DNA of 35,000 nucleotides from Glandiceps talaboti (Eukaryota > Hemichordata > Enteropneusta > Spengelidae), in the NCBI RefSeq assembly GCF_964340395.1, contig NC_135562.1, forward strand, positions 2,097,501 through 2,132,500, given 5' to 3'. The notes beneath the pieces were generated by a model that did not search any database, was not told the origin of the DNA, and saw nothing but the letters and a program-made list of their open reading frames with translations. Every line of letters begins with the position of its first letter. Within the stretch, counting starts at the first letter, position 1. Both the position numbers and the translations under genes were made by a program. Below, in pieces: positions 12,190 to 23,757 of the stretch.

Positions 12190-13148
12190 GTCCTAATGTG
12201 ATGCGACGTGATTCTGTGTGATACGCCGCGATAATTTGTAATGTAGCGTTGCGTAATGTGCTGTTATATGATACAACGTGGGTTTTGTGGCGTGATAGGG
12301 TATCATGATTTGTGATGGTGTCGTGGGATGCGATATGGTGTCGTATGCTGTGATATGGTGTCGTGGGTTGTGATATAGAGTCGTGGGTTGCGATATGGTG
12401 TCTATGCTGTGGTATGGTGTCGTGGGTTGTGATATTGTGTCGTGGGTTGCGATATGGTGTCGTATGCTGTGATATGGTGTCATGGGTTGCGATATGGTGT
12501 CGTATGTGTGATATTGTGTCGTGGGATGCGACATGGTGTTGTATGGTGTGATATTGTGTCATGGGTTGTGATATGGTGTCGTATGCTGTGATGTGTCGTA
12601 TGCTGTGATATGGTGTCATGGGTTGCGATATGGTGTCGTATGTGTGATATTGTGTCATGGGTTGCGATATGGTGTCGTATGCTGTGATATGGTGTCATGG
12701 GTTGCGATATGGTGTCGTATGCTGTGATATGGTGTCATGGGTTGCGATATGGTGTCGTATGTGTGATATTGTGTCATGGGTTGCGATATGGTGTCGTATG
12801 CTGTGATATGGTGTCGTGGGTTGCGATATGGTGTCGTATGCTGTGATATGGTGTCATGGGTTGCGATATGGTGTCGTATGTGTGATATTGTGTCATGGGT
12901 TGCGATATGGTGTCGTATGTGTGATATTGTGTCATGGGTTGCGATATGGTGTTGTATGGTGTGATATGGTGTCATGGGTTGTGATATGGTGTCGTATGTG
13001 TGATATTGTGTCATGGGATGCGACATGGTGTCGTATGCTGTGATATGGTGTCATGAGTTGCGATATGGTGTCGTATGCTGTGATATGGTGTCGAGTGTTG
13101 TGATATGGTACCATGTTTTGTGATATTGTGTTATGTGTTGTGGTGACC
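12190..13148. repeat. Minisatellite of alternating 20-bp monomers
   Basis: From about 12310 the array is built of 20-base monomers of two main types, GTCGTATGCTGTGATATGGT and GTCATGGGTTGCGATATGGT, usually alternating so that the homogenised unit is about 40 bp. A shortened variant, GTCGTATGTGTGATATTGT, recurs, giving larger blocks of about 80 bp. Divergence increases toward both edges: 12190-12310 is barely recognisable and 13090-13148 is degenerate. That pattern fits unequal exchange in the middle with decaying ends. Overlapping open frames on both strands (HHIATHDTISQ-type and GCDMVSY-type) are repeat translations. Confidence 0.95.
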
Positions 13149-14520
13149 ATTAATAAAAGTTGGCGTACAAAGAATTCATAAAAGTTCTAAGCTTTCATTT
13201 TTCTTTGGCATTGTCTGTGCTTTGATATTACAGAAAACATATAATTCCGTAAAACTTTCATTAAATCGTGTATGGCCTATAAATCTGTCTACTTAGAGTC
13301 GCCTTGCTATTCACTGACAATAATCATAATCTTTACCATTTAATTCATCTGAACTGTAACTCCCACCCCCACCCCTTCACCGCCTGTAACCTCCCCTCGC
13401 CGCACAAGCGTCTTACTAAAGTCACACCACGGTACCTTTCATGTTGTCATGTCTACAATATATCAATATCACGACATGACACTAATAATTGTCCTAATAC
13501 GTCTACTTAAAGTATTACTTCTTATCCCTCTCACGTGACTAAGTATGCATTTGTTGGATTTGTTTCATGATACCATCTTACGGTAGAGTAGCTGGAACAT
13601 ATCTTACAGAAGACATTTTGACATTTACAAATCCAATTATGACGACATTCATATTACATTTCGACAGCAATGCAATGTATTTAGAATGTATCACAGTTAG
13701 GTGCCAGGAATCTTTGATATGGCCATACAAAATGAAAACGTGATGCTTCAATATTAATAAAAAATATAAATGAGCAACATTCTTGTTATGAACGCTTTCG
13801 GTTGGGCAATTCAAAATCGGATGTCACCTAGGTGGCATGCTATCTGATACTCTCTTCTTCAGATGTTTCTAAGGCTAGACGTTAGCAGTAAACTTCGATG
13901 TAATGCAGTCTATCAAACATGTACGTTGTCAACTTCTTACACGCTAAGTCTTTTGAACCATTTCGCAAATAAAATCAGAAAACAGACCAGCCTGATATCA
14001 TGAACATGGGTGCCAGATCGATAAGAGGTTTGTCAAGTCATCTTGAAAATCTTCTGACAAAATGACAAAATATCCACGTCTATAGTCTAGACATATACAC
14101 CTCATCGTCACAATGTTTCACTAGAGGATATTTTTTTCGGATAACGCCCTGGTACACCATGTTGAAATATGTAACATGACGTGTTCGGATATGCTTCTCC
14201 TTTTTAAGGCGTGTCTTTTCTATCAGACCGTTCTTTTGATCTTAAAATAGAATCTGTATTCTAATACAAGAGTGTTATTCCTACATAAGCGAAGTAAACA
14301 TTTATTTATAGCAAGAACTAAGCATTAACATTCCACTTCCCCTGTGAGTGCAGCTGGGATGTTTATACACAAATTTGTGATTATTTATGATAATCTGTCA
14401 ATAGATTATTGTTTTATTGGATCATATTACTGACCAGACTTTATTATACCTACAGAAATAATGTTATACCACATACAAACCGAGTAGAACGCATACGAAC
14501 AAAACAAAAAATATTTACAT
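13149..14520. other. Unique non-coding DNA
   Basis: Contains a C-rich stretch at 13362-13376 (CCCACCCCCACCCC), which is G-rich on the minus strand; an E-box palindrome TCACGTGA at 13531-13538; and a 9-base inverted repeat TGTCATGTC/GACATGACA (13445-13453 and 13473-13481). No gene is supported. Confidence 0.5.
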
Positions 14521-14633
14521 GTAATTTATTCCCCGGTCGTTCTACGTCATTGTAAGTCATTCTTTCTGTCGTTCTACGTCACGACAACGCGCGTCTACGT
14601 CATTCTTTTTGTAGTGCTTGAAATGCGAATCAA
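14521..14633. repeat. Dispersed repeat, copy 1 (TACGTCA-rich)
   Basis: The segment 14572-14632 matches 23675-23757 in the same orientation. It shares CACGACAACGCGCGTCTAC and then, after a gap, ACGTCA followed by a diverged tail ending in GTGCTTGAAATGCGAATCAA (second copy GTGTTGGAAATATGAGTCAA). TCTACGTCA occurs three times within 14540-14602, each holding a CRE half-site (TGACGTA on the minus strand). It is probably an old interspersed element whose ends I cannot define. Confidence 0.65.
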
Positions 14634-15507
14634 CATCTCGCCATTACTTATCCCGACTTTTCATATCTTATGAGTGTGCAGATTTCATTATATGATTCGC
14701 AATATTTTCTTTGATTTTAGCTGGAAATAATTCCTGACATTAAACCCTTTTCACTTTCTGTCTATGACTCAAGGTAACATGGCCTCTTTGGTCACTCGCA
14801 CTGTCCTTGGTTGAATATACAGTTTGTATTTGTTTCTTTTGTTTTTTACAATTCGTTATTTAGAGGGCCACAGGGAAGATTGGCCTTGGTCAGCTGAGCT
14901 ACCCTCTATAAAATAAAGTTCAATAAATGAATAAATGAAGAACGATATAGGGGAATATTTCTAAATAACCTCTGGTTCATTGTGAGACATCTGAAAATGC
15001 TACCTCTTCTCGCCAAACGCTAATTTCTGGGTCTCAATTCTTCTATTTTGGACAGTGCTTGGAATTTTTACTCAATTTTCTTTTTCTCAAGAAAAAATAA
15101 CCTCCAGACACAGCTGAGTTAGCTTTTATAGGCTTTATGAATTATTTCTACAAGTATTGTATATCTTCAGTTGTAATCTCTCCCATTGTAAGAATGACAG
15201 TAGCTTACATATGTACTGTACTATGCTATAGGCATGATTGGTTGTATATACAATGCCGTATCATAATGAAAGTTTTCTAACAAACTTAATCTTGCACCAG
15301 CTTTATATTTCCATGGCAACATAGTAGGTTACGAAAGCACGCCTTTCCGTTGTAATCCTTGTAATAACGCTTAGTCGGGTCCAATTTCAAAAGCGATGCA
15401 TGTTATCGATTTCAAAGCGCCGAAAGTAAAATGTCTCAAATACGACGATGTGGTGATTGATTTATGTGAGTGGATGGGTGGGTGAGTGAGTAAACTGGCA
15501 AGTGAGT
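14634..15507. other. Unique non-coding DNA
   Basis: No supported gene. AATAAATGAATAAATGAA at about 14922-14939 is a small AATG/AAT repeat. A degenerate GTGAGTGGATGGGTGGGTGA run (about 15465-15508) leads into the next microsatellite. Confidence 0.5.

Positions 15508-15551
<44 letters not shown>
15508..15551. repeat. (GACA)n microsatellite, 11 units
   Basis: An uninterrupted GACA run, preceded by degenerate GAGT/GGGT units. Confidence 0.96.
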
Positions 15552-18120
15552 TGTTAGCCGCGCTGAGAGGTATTGACAAGGTCAGGATCACGGAAGTGAT
15601 GGATATGAGGGTTGAAGACGTACCCATTTTAACACTATTATAAGCTTTATTTACAGTTTATTTTCACCCTGTGGTTATTTTTAGATACTGTATGCTTGTT
15701 TATCCCTTTTATCATATTGTACAGCACTCCTGAAAATTTTAGAATAGAGGAAACGCTTGAGAAATTCAATAAATGTTAAAATGTTAAATGTTAGAAGGGG
15801 AGGGAAGGACTTGAGGAAATGATGTTCTAGCAAATTCACAATATTCCGGTCTTGACCGGTAAAATTGTTTGACGACACTCTGGCGCCAAAATGTCCTAAA
15901 GATATCACAATATTTCAATGAGTTTAGAGCAATACTTGCTAATGGATAAAGAGTGCATTACCCCTTACCCCAATATAACCCACAGTGTATGCCGGTGAAG
16001 GTAGGTTAACATAGGCGCCGTATTCCGATTACTTGGTGACATTGCAATGTACATAGATGGACGCCAATCAATCTGTGCTTATTGATTTGTATTTATCTAG
16101 GTTGGCACAGAAATGTTTTTTTTTTTAAATGGTTTTGGAACGCCTTTCACAGGAAGCAAACGAGTTGAAAGTTCAATACTCTTGTCGGTGATAAAGGTGG
16201 CGAGAATAGAGAACAGACGGACTATTGAATGGACAAGATATGGAGTTGGGATTAGGGCTATAGCGAGGATAGGGCTAGGATCAGTTACCCTAATATCTAC
16301 CTAGACAGACTATTTGAAATATATACGTCATGGTTTCCATCGCACAGTTTACAAGGCAGTAACTTGTGTAAGAGATTGGCCATTATTCTTAGTGGATGAT
16401 ATTCATCCACTAAGTCCAGTGCAGAAAAACCTGACTTGGTTCCAAAGATTCTTACCTGTAACTTTCAAACATCATGTTAAGTTAGCTTAGACCCATATGA
16501 TAGTCTAGGTTTAGGAAAGCATAATAGTTTAATTATATAGCCTTTCCAGGTCATTTACAGCAGTAAACGATTTGAATGTTGAACACTTTTATAGATATTT
16601 GAACTAGCTAACTGAACAGTATTTTGTGGTTTACAAGAATGTACAGTGTCAGTGAGTATGCTTATATGCATACACTATCTTTATATATGGATATGTATGC
16701 GAGCATATGGACATGAATAACGTTGTATTTCTGTCCATACTCAAGATTAACCTATTTCACCAATGTGGAAACCCTCCTGGAAGTCAACGTTTGATATATG
16801 TTCAAAACACACGGTAAACAAACAAACTACTTGACAAGTCCAAGGTCAAACATTTAAATGAAACAATACGACTTGTTTCTCTATTATTTTCCATATGGCA
16901 TATGGTTGACCTGTTTCACATTTGCTATTTTGCTTATTGCAATACATTTAATGATTGGTCGGTTTGTCTCTTTGTATGTACATGTTGGCGAGGATTTTAA
17001 TTCATTGTAGTTTTAGTGGTGTGGACTCCTTAGAAATACAATTAAAGTTAAAATTAAACAGAAGGATACTATGAACCATTTGATTCCATATGTTCAGAGG
17101 TGAACAATAATTTTCATGCATGAGGTCATGCCATTTTACAAATTAGTGGCGTCGTGACGTTTTAGGATATGACCATACATGGTGTCATATATACCACTTT
17201 TTGTCGATGCCATTCTTATAGGGTTGGTTGGGTTATGACAAACAGACAGTTAAATAGGACAACCCTTATGAAAACTATTGCAGACGTATGGTTGATGTAA
17301 AAACACCTGAGCGTTGCACAAATTGCCTCCACTTCAATAACTCAAGGAGCATTTGAAACTCAGCCGTGCGACTCAAAACTCACACGTTCCTTGTATTATC
17401 AAAAATTATTGAGTGAAACTGGAATGTTCTAAGTTATTTTGTACATTTTAGATTATCAGAACTGTAAACCTTACGTTGTCTTCCTAATAAAGTCAGTCTA
17501 AAAATTAGAGATAGACTTAAACCTACGTACAAGTAAATCTGCAACAACTGAATATGAACGAAAGTGATGATTTATGAATTCATTGGTGCTAAACATACAA
17601 TTTAAAAGTGGCAGTATATAAGTTAGAGCTCAATAAGTTATAGTCGTTGGAAATAAGTATATATCAGTATCACAATAAATGTAACCCATTAAGTAACAGG
17701 CTGTACGCACTTTGACATTGTTAGGTACACGTGTGCATGTGCTTCCATCATAGATTTTAGTGTTGTCTAACTACAGTGTTGTCTAATAACTACAAATGAA
17801 ATGCGAGCTCATGACACGAATTTCTATTTCTTGGAATTAATATTTCACGATTTAATAATATAATTCCTATGTTCATAAATGTTTGCACAGAATGGTGTGC
17901 ATTCATCATTCTAACACAATTGCTAATTCTACGATCTCAATATGACATATCCACGAGCACCTATTATCTCGAGAGAATCGATCACTGGCACAGATTTTCA
18001 AGATTTGCAATTCAGGCATTGATGTATCTTCAAAAGTACATTCACCCACGTTCACCTTGTATTGATTTCTCTTTGTCCCTGAAACAACCTCTACTTCTAG
18101 TCTACGTATTGAATTATATT
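15552..18120. other. Unique A+T-rich non-coding DNA, 2.6 kb
   Basis: Holds a perfect 12-bp stem-loop at 16388-16414 and an E2F-like palindrome TGGCGCCA followed by AA at 15881-15890. Its right end, up to the first TGTAATTCTG at about 18124, seeds the next satellite. No coding region is recognised. Confidence 0.5.
16388..16414. repeat. Perfect 12-bp stem-loop
   Basis: CTTAGTGGATGA (16388-16399) is the exact reverse complement of TCATCCACTAAG (16403-16414), with a three-base TAT spacer. There is no T run after it and no coding context, so this is not a terminator call. Confidence 0.9.
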
Positions 18121-18777
18121 ACATGTAATTCTGTATGTAATTCTGTATGTAATTCTGTATGTATGTCTGTATGTATGTATGTATGTATGTATGTATGTAT
18201 GTATGTATGTATGTATGTATGTATGTATGTATGTATGTATGTATGTATGTATGTATGCATGTATGTATGTATGTATGTATGTATGTATGTATGTATGTAT
18301 GCATGCATGCATGTATGTATGTATGTATGTATGTATGTAATTCTGTATGTAATTCTGTATGTATGTATGTATGCATGTATGTATGTATGTATGTATGTAT
18401 GTATGTATGTATGTATGTATGTATGTATGCATGCATGCATGTATGTATGTATGTATGTATGTATGTAATTCTGTATGTAATTCTGTATGTATGTATGTAT
18501 GTATGTATGTATATATGTAATTCTGTATGTATGTATGTATGTATGTATGTATGTATGTATGTATGTATGTATGCATGTAATTCTGTATGTATGTATGTAT
18601 GTAATTCTGTATGTAATTCTGTATGTATGTATGTAATTCTGTATGTATGTATGTATGTATGTATGTATGTATGTATGTATGTATGTATGTATGTATGTAT
18701 GCATGTAATTCTGTATGTATGTATGTATGTAATTCTGTATGTAATTCTGTATGTATGTATGTATGTATGTATGTATG

Positions 18778-18808
<31 letters not shown>

Positions 18809-18841
18809 TTCTGTATGTAATTCTGTATGTATGTAATTCTG

Positions 18842-18872
<31 letters not shown>

Positions 18873-18933
18873 TTCTGTATGTATGTATGTATGTATGTAT
18901 GTATGTATGTATGTATGTATGTATATCTGTCTG
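18121..18933. repeat. 800-bp (TATG)n satellite with interspersed TAATTCTG units
   Basis: A long TATG array in which TAATTCTG variants recur, often as pairs (GTAATTCTGTATGTAATTCT), at roughly irregular 40-130 base intervals. GCATGCATGCATG palindromic blocks occur at about 18300-18313 and 18428-18441. The variant is identical to the sequence at the left edge (18124-18160), so the edge has apparently been copied into the array. The open frames of up to 312 codons here (HTYIHTYI, MYVCMYVC, QNYIQNYI) are repeat translations. The array decays into TGTC/GGCT units after about 18925. Confidence 0.96.
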
Positions 18934-19093
18934 TCGGGCTGGCTAGTCGGCCGTCTGGCTGGCCGGCTGTATGTCTGTCGGCATAGCCCTCCCTCCTCTC
19001 TGAAAATATGTGAGTCTGTGTGTCAATTTCTCTGTCTCTGTCTTTCTCTCCATCCAATCTTTAGGGTAATAGCTAGACCTGATTAGGTTTTGA
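18934..19093. other. Decayed TCTG/GGCT simple sequence and flank
   Basis: GTCTGTCGGGCTGGCTAGTC-type sequence, then CTCTGTCTCTG-rich sequence, carries on from the TATG satellite with growing divergence. No gene. Confidence 0.7.
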
Positions 19094-19740
19094 GCCAGAT
19101 CTGTTAATGTTTAATTAGAGAAATTTGCATATTAATGAAATCAACTAATTACGCAATATCTTAAGACTGCATACTTCAATTTCAATATAATTTAGTATAT
19201 TCGTTAAACATAACATACATTTGTCCTATAAAATTCGTTGATGTATCTTACAGCGTTAATGAATAATTTGCATAACTTATTATTTTTGGTAATTAGGCTA
19301 TATCTTAAGAATACATACTTCAATTCCAATATAATTCAGTACACACGTTAACCATAACAATCGCATATGTCCTGTAAAGCTTGTTGGTGTATCTTTCAGT
19401 GTTAATGAATAATTTGCATAAGTAATGATTCTTGGTAATTAGACTATATCTTACGACTGCATGCTTCGATTTCAATACAATTCAGTACATACATTAACCA
19501 TAACAAATTGTGTATGTCCTATAAAGTTAGCTGATGTACCTTACAGTGTTAAATGAATAATTTGCATAATTAATGATTTTCGGTAATTAGGCTATATCTT
19601 AAGACTGCATTAAGCAGTATCATACACTCTTACATACATTAACCTAAGAAAGTACGCTTGTCCAAAAAACAAAGCCTGTTACCATAGTTTTTTGTAGTTT
19701 AATGAGTTATTTGCATAATTAGTGATTCCCTTACGGGAGG
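19094..19740. repeat. Tandem array of ~146-bp units with conserved octamer
   Basis: Four full diverged units and a partial fifth. The octamer ATTTGCAT is intact in every copy at 19123, 19266, 19412, 19560 and 19709, spacing 143, 146, 148 and 149. Around it the copies share GTTAATGAATAATTTGCATA. A second shared block contains TATATCTTAAGACTGCATAC and AATATAATTCAGTACATACG. The rest has drifted by substitutions and small indels. The octamer is the known POU-family binding sequence, and the arrays also carry TAATTA homeodomain cores. Functional use is inference. Confidence 0.9.
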
Positions 19741-20423
19741 CATTCAGTTTAAATCTGGTTTGCTGTGAAATAATACATGTCAAACATAATTCAATATTTA
19801 AACTATGCAAGAAGAAAGGCTGCCTAAAGTGATAGAACAAATCTAAATATGCGCCACATTACTCTGGCATGACTTGGCTGTTTAAAGTGTGTGTCAAAAC
19901 TCGGTTCACCTTCTTTGTATATGCTTATTAGAAATGTGTGTTCCTAATGTTGGATGTTTCAAGATTAACGAGATACTGCAATTTGAGGCAAGATAATGTG
20001 TGTTCTGTAGGACTGTCAGCATTAGCGTATCAGGTTCTTTATGATACCATGCTTCACGTATACTTTGCTACGGAGGAAAATGCGTAACAAGAGCAGAGCT
20101 TCGAAAGTTGTACATGTAGTTTAATAAGAGATGTAATGGGAGGCTAACTAACAGAACATATTGATTCCAGGAGCTCAGAATGTTTACTTGACTTTGACTT
20201 TGATTGTGAACGCTTCCGTTTCCTACTAAACAACTTATATGTCTCACAATCAATGACCGTGATGGTTATTAACGTTTATTGAAGTCAACATGGATTCAGG
20301 GTTTTACTTAGCAGAACACACTTTCAACCTTCTAATTCTGTATCATTTATAATCATCAGCATTTATAGTTTGTCTGTCTTCGTTCTTCACATCTCTCTAA
20401 GTCTTTCCTCCTCCACCGCCTCT
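19741..20423. other. Unique non-coding DNA
   Basis: No supported feature; short chance open frames only. Confidence 0.5.
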
Positions 20424-20638
<215 letters not shown>

Positions 20639-21080
20639 CTAATTAATATGCATGTCTTGTCACAGAAAGCGAATAATAATAGACATGGATATCCTGGGAC
20701 CTGTAACTTTTACAGTGTGTACCTGTGCTAATTCCGTAGGTGAACCAAAGCCATAATCAACCAAAACCATTCCTGACATGTCATTTCCTTTGTATTAGTA
20801 TATTGTAATCGGGTTATACACAGGTATACATATATTCAAATAATTAAATCAAATCTATAAATGATATTGTAATGAAGGTGGAATTTGCAATTCAGTGAAT
20901 TTATTCAAGGTTTTTCTTGAAATTGATGTTAGGTGGTGTTTCCCATTGGTAACATCAAATATGCAAAATAATACACAAAATAACTCGTTACTATGGCAAC
21001 CAACAAATGTATCCGGTGAGTTACTGTACTTAGCATATAATCGCTTCCTTGCTCGCTTAGTAAGTTGGTTAGTTACATGC

Positions 21081-21081
<1 letters not shown>
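20639..21081. other. Unique A+T-rich non-coding DNA
   Basis: No supported feature. The open frame that starts at 20895 only becomes long by entering the TGTC/TTTG tract downstream. Confidence 0.5.
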
Positions 21082-21117
<36 letters not shown>

Positions 21118-21266
21118 TTGTTTGTTTATTTGTTTGTTTGTTTGTTTGTTTGTTTGTCTGTTTGTTGTGTTGTTTGTTTGTTGTTGTTATTGTTATTAGA
21201 GGCGTTATTTATCACTGTTTTGATTTTTATTATGTTTGTTTTGTTTGTTTGTTTGTTTGTTTGTTA
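21082..21266. repeat. (TGTC)n / (TTTG)n microsatellite
   Basis: Eight or so TGTC units change into TTTG units (to about 21180). A T/G-rich interruption follows, then a second TTTG run (about 21238-21264). VCLSVCLFVCLF frames are repeat translations. Confidence 0.95.
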
Positions 21267-22580
21267 TTTGCTTTTCTAGTTGGCCGGGTATTCGATCAGT
21301 GGGTTCTTTGTTTGAGTTAGTTTGTGAATCTAGTACATAACTGGCTAATTACCCAGGTTATCCAGATGAAGAATTAGTTGTTATATTTGAATGCCATTTG
21401 AATTAGAAGTATGAAGATCAGGTTTAATCGTAAATCGGTGGTCAGCTTTATATTCACATCGTATACGTGAATTAACACTTTGAGATCAATGGACTAATAT
21501 TCCCATGACAACGGTAAGGAATTCGACTTTTTATTACATAAATCTGAGGTATACATGCTGAGACATCACAGTATTGAAGTTCAAGTTGAGTAGTCTTAAT
21601 TATTACATTTTATAAATGATTAAGAGTCTATGACGTCTAAAAACTAAATGACGATAAACGGTTAGTTAGTCAACACAGTCATGTGTCTGCAAATTAGACG
21701 GGTTTAAAAGTAAAATTCGAATATGGTTGGTTTATAGCCTTCGTAAAAATAGGCTTAGATCTCTGACATATTACGGGTTTGCCATACTGTTTTCGAATTG
21801 GAGATTAACATCGTCTAGACAGCTCTTCATTTTCTGCAAAAAAACCACACTTTTTTTCTGATTATCTTACTAGTCTTATGTGTTACCCTGAGGAGTCGTT
21901 AATTCGTAGTATCTTTTCTAACAAAACATGGAGGTGATACTTCTCACTTAGAAACATCAAATAATCTGTCACGACTTCATTTTGCTGTTGGTTGCAGAAT
22001 TATACACAACGACTTTTGAAACAAGGTATCCAGCATTCAACCAAATAATAGATCGCACAAAGGGCCCTTGTACGAAGACCGTTCTTGCTGTATTTTCTTT
22101 CAACTCAATGATAAAGGAAGTTCGTTCGTTGTAGAACCTGAGCAGGAGTCTGACACACGACGCTGTGTAAAGAGACCTTTGACATGGTCTTCGCCTGTTG
22201 TAAAATGGTAATACCCAAAGTATTTTACAATTCAGCAGTATACAATTAACCGTTACTTTTACGGCATGTACGTGTTTGATGTGTACTATTTAGTACTATT
22301 GCAAACATTATCCGGGCCGTCCTGTGATTTAGACCTGCCCCGGTGTAGGCTTAGTGTAATCATTGGTGGATGGATGATTGATTGTTTCTATAAATGTACC
22401 AAAAAGTCTACCTACAACTTTCTTTTAAAAATCTAATCATTTTCTGGCTCAGTAACAATCATGACACTACATTGCCAAATACACCGGAAATGCTTGAGTG
22501 TATGCAAATATGTTGGATACAGTGTATTAAAACTAGAGACAATGTATAAAAATAGATACACAGATTCAACATTGATACCC
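21267..22580. other. Unique A+T-rich non-coding DNA
   Basis: No gene recognised. An isolated ATGCAAAT octamer lies at 22502-22509. A 72-codon frame here partly consists of the 20-bp repeat that follows. Confidence 0.5.
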
Positions 22581-22660
22581 AGTATCAAAACTGTGTATGA
22601 CGTGTCAAATACGTGCATGACGTATCAAACTATGCATACAACATATCAGAAAATAATCAG
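22581..22660. repeat. Four-copy 20-bp tandem repeat with TGACGT cores
   Basis: TCAAA, or TCAGA in the last copy, recurs at exactly 20-base spacing (22585, 22605, 22625, 22645). The two middle copies each carry ATGACGT followed by R-TCAAA. They overlap CRE half-sites (TGACGT at about 22598 and 22618). Divergence is high, so this is an old or constrained minisatellite. Confidence 0.75.
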
Positions 22661-23132
22661 TATATGTGGGTGGTACTAGATGAGCATTTTCAGGCAAAGC
22701 CAAAACACAATTCAGATAAATAGTTTTAAAAACTAGTTTAAAAAATACATGGCTCTAACTAAAAGGTAAATAGTTTTATCTCTAACTAAAATATAACGTG
22801 CAGTCAGTGTATCACACTTGGTATATGTGCTACCGACCACAACATTTGTAACAATGTGAGTCATCTCGGGGTTTTAATAATGTAGATTTAATTCCTAACA
22901 GGGTATTCGATCAATCTTTCACCAGCTTGAGGGCATATAGTGACAAACAACAGGGAGCTGTGTCCGGTATTGCAAATTGACGTGAAATTCTCTTCACATA
23001 TAAACTATTTAAACTTTTGCCGGTATTTTGTTCAAGAAAAGTCCAATCCATTCTCAGTGTTATAACATAAAACACAAAGGGCTCATCAAACAAATGTTTC
23101 AGGTAGAGGTCACAATGTTATTTAAATCATTT
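22661..23132. other. Unique A+T-rich non-coding DNA with small direct repeats
   Basis: TAAATAGTTTTA occurs twice (about 22717 and 22767), and CTCTAACTAAAA occurs twice (about 22753 and 22780). No gene is supported. Confidence 0.5.
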
Positions 23133-23208
23133 TAGAATTCAATATGGCCACCGAGTACTGTGTTAACTCTTAGAATTCAATATGGCCGCCAAGTACTATG
23201 TTGACTTT
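23133..23208. repeat. 38-bp tandem duplication
   Basis: Two copies start at 23133 and 23171. Both begin TAGAATTCAATATGGCC and continue GCC-(A/G)AGTACT with a handful of substitutions. Confidence 0.88.
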
Positions 23209-23674
23209 ATTGACAAATAAAAGATGGTCGATTTCCTTGAAAAAGTAAGACGATGAACCCCAATTAATTTTAGTTTTATTTCAACAAAAGGAACACGAGT
23301 AAGCTTCCATATTGTAAAGTTCCAGAGAGATTTGGCAAACTTTGATTTTCAGTGACATTTCGTCCTCGAGGGATAATTTATGTAATTTAGAGTAAAAAAA
23401 ATAAAATAATCTAGAGCTGTCAGTGTGTGTTATATTTTAACATATACATTCTCTTTGAATACATTTTAGTCTTGTATTAAAGAGTCTCTATGTTTTAGTC
23501 TGTTGTTATAATTGCAAGATTAGAAAACAATGTATACACCATTTTTTGTCAATTTACTAAATACCTTATTTTTCATGTAGAGACTTTCAAAATCTAGATT
23601 TAACTTGTCAAGGTATTTAATACTTTGTATACCATGCACACGCCAAGTTGAACAAAAAAAAAATATGGAATGTA
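23209..23674. other. Unique A+T-rich non-coding DNA
   Basis: No supported feature apart from short A runs. Confidence 0.5.
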
Positions 23675-23757
23675 TTCTACCTCACGACAACGCGCGTCTA
23701 CCTACGTCACCACAACGCATGTTTACGTCACTGGTTCTGTGTTGGAAATATGAGTCA
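23675..23757. repeat. Dispersed repeat, copy 2 (TACGTCA-rich)
   Basis: Matches the copy at 14572-14632 in direct orientation. Relative to it, this copy has an extra internal 23-24 base segment (CTACGTCACCACAACGCATG and following bases) that looks like a local duplication of its own CACGACAACGCGCG block. Short frames across it have no recognisable product. Confidence 0.65.

Noticed and set aside
12190-13148. Regular ~20-bp repeats as a CRISPR array
   Set aside because: There are no unique spacers between repeats, the units are contiguous variants of each other, and the setting is eukaryotic.
12176-13150. Open frames of 60-160 codons on both strands in the minisatellite
   Set aside because: Overlapping frames are open because the 20-bp monomers lack stops in them, and the peptides are periodic (HHIATHDTISQ). 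There is no evidence of a protein.
17869-18468. 199-codon plus-strand frame beginning in unique sequence
   Set aside because: The unique part has no recognisable domain, and the length is inflated by entry into the TATG satellite.
18119-19057. Open frames up to 312 codons on both strands (HTYI/MYVC/QNYI repeats)
   Set aside because: They are translations of the TATG/TAATTCTG satellite: the unit has no stop in these frames, so length carries no coding information.
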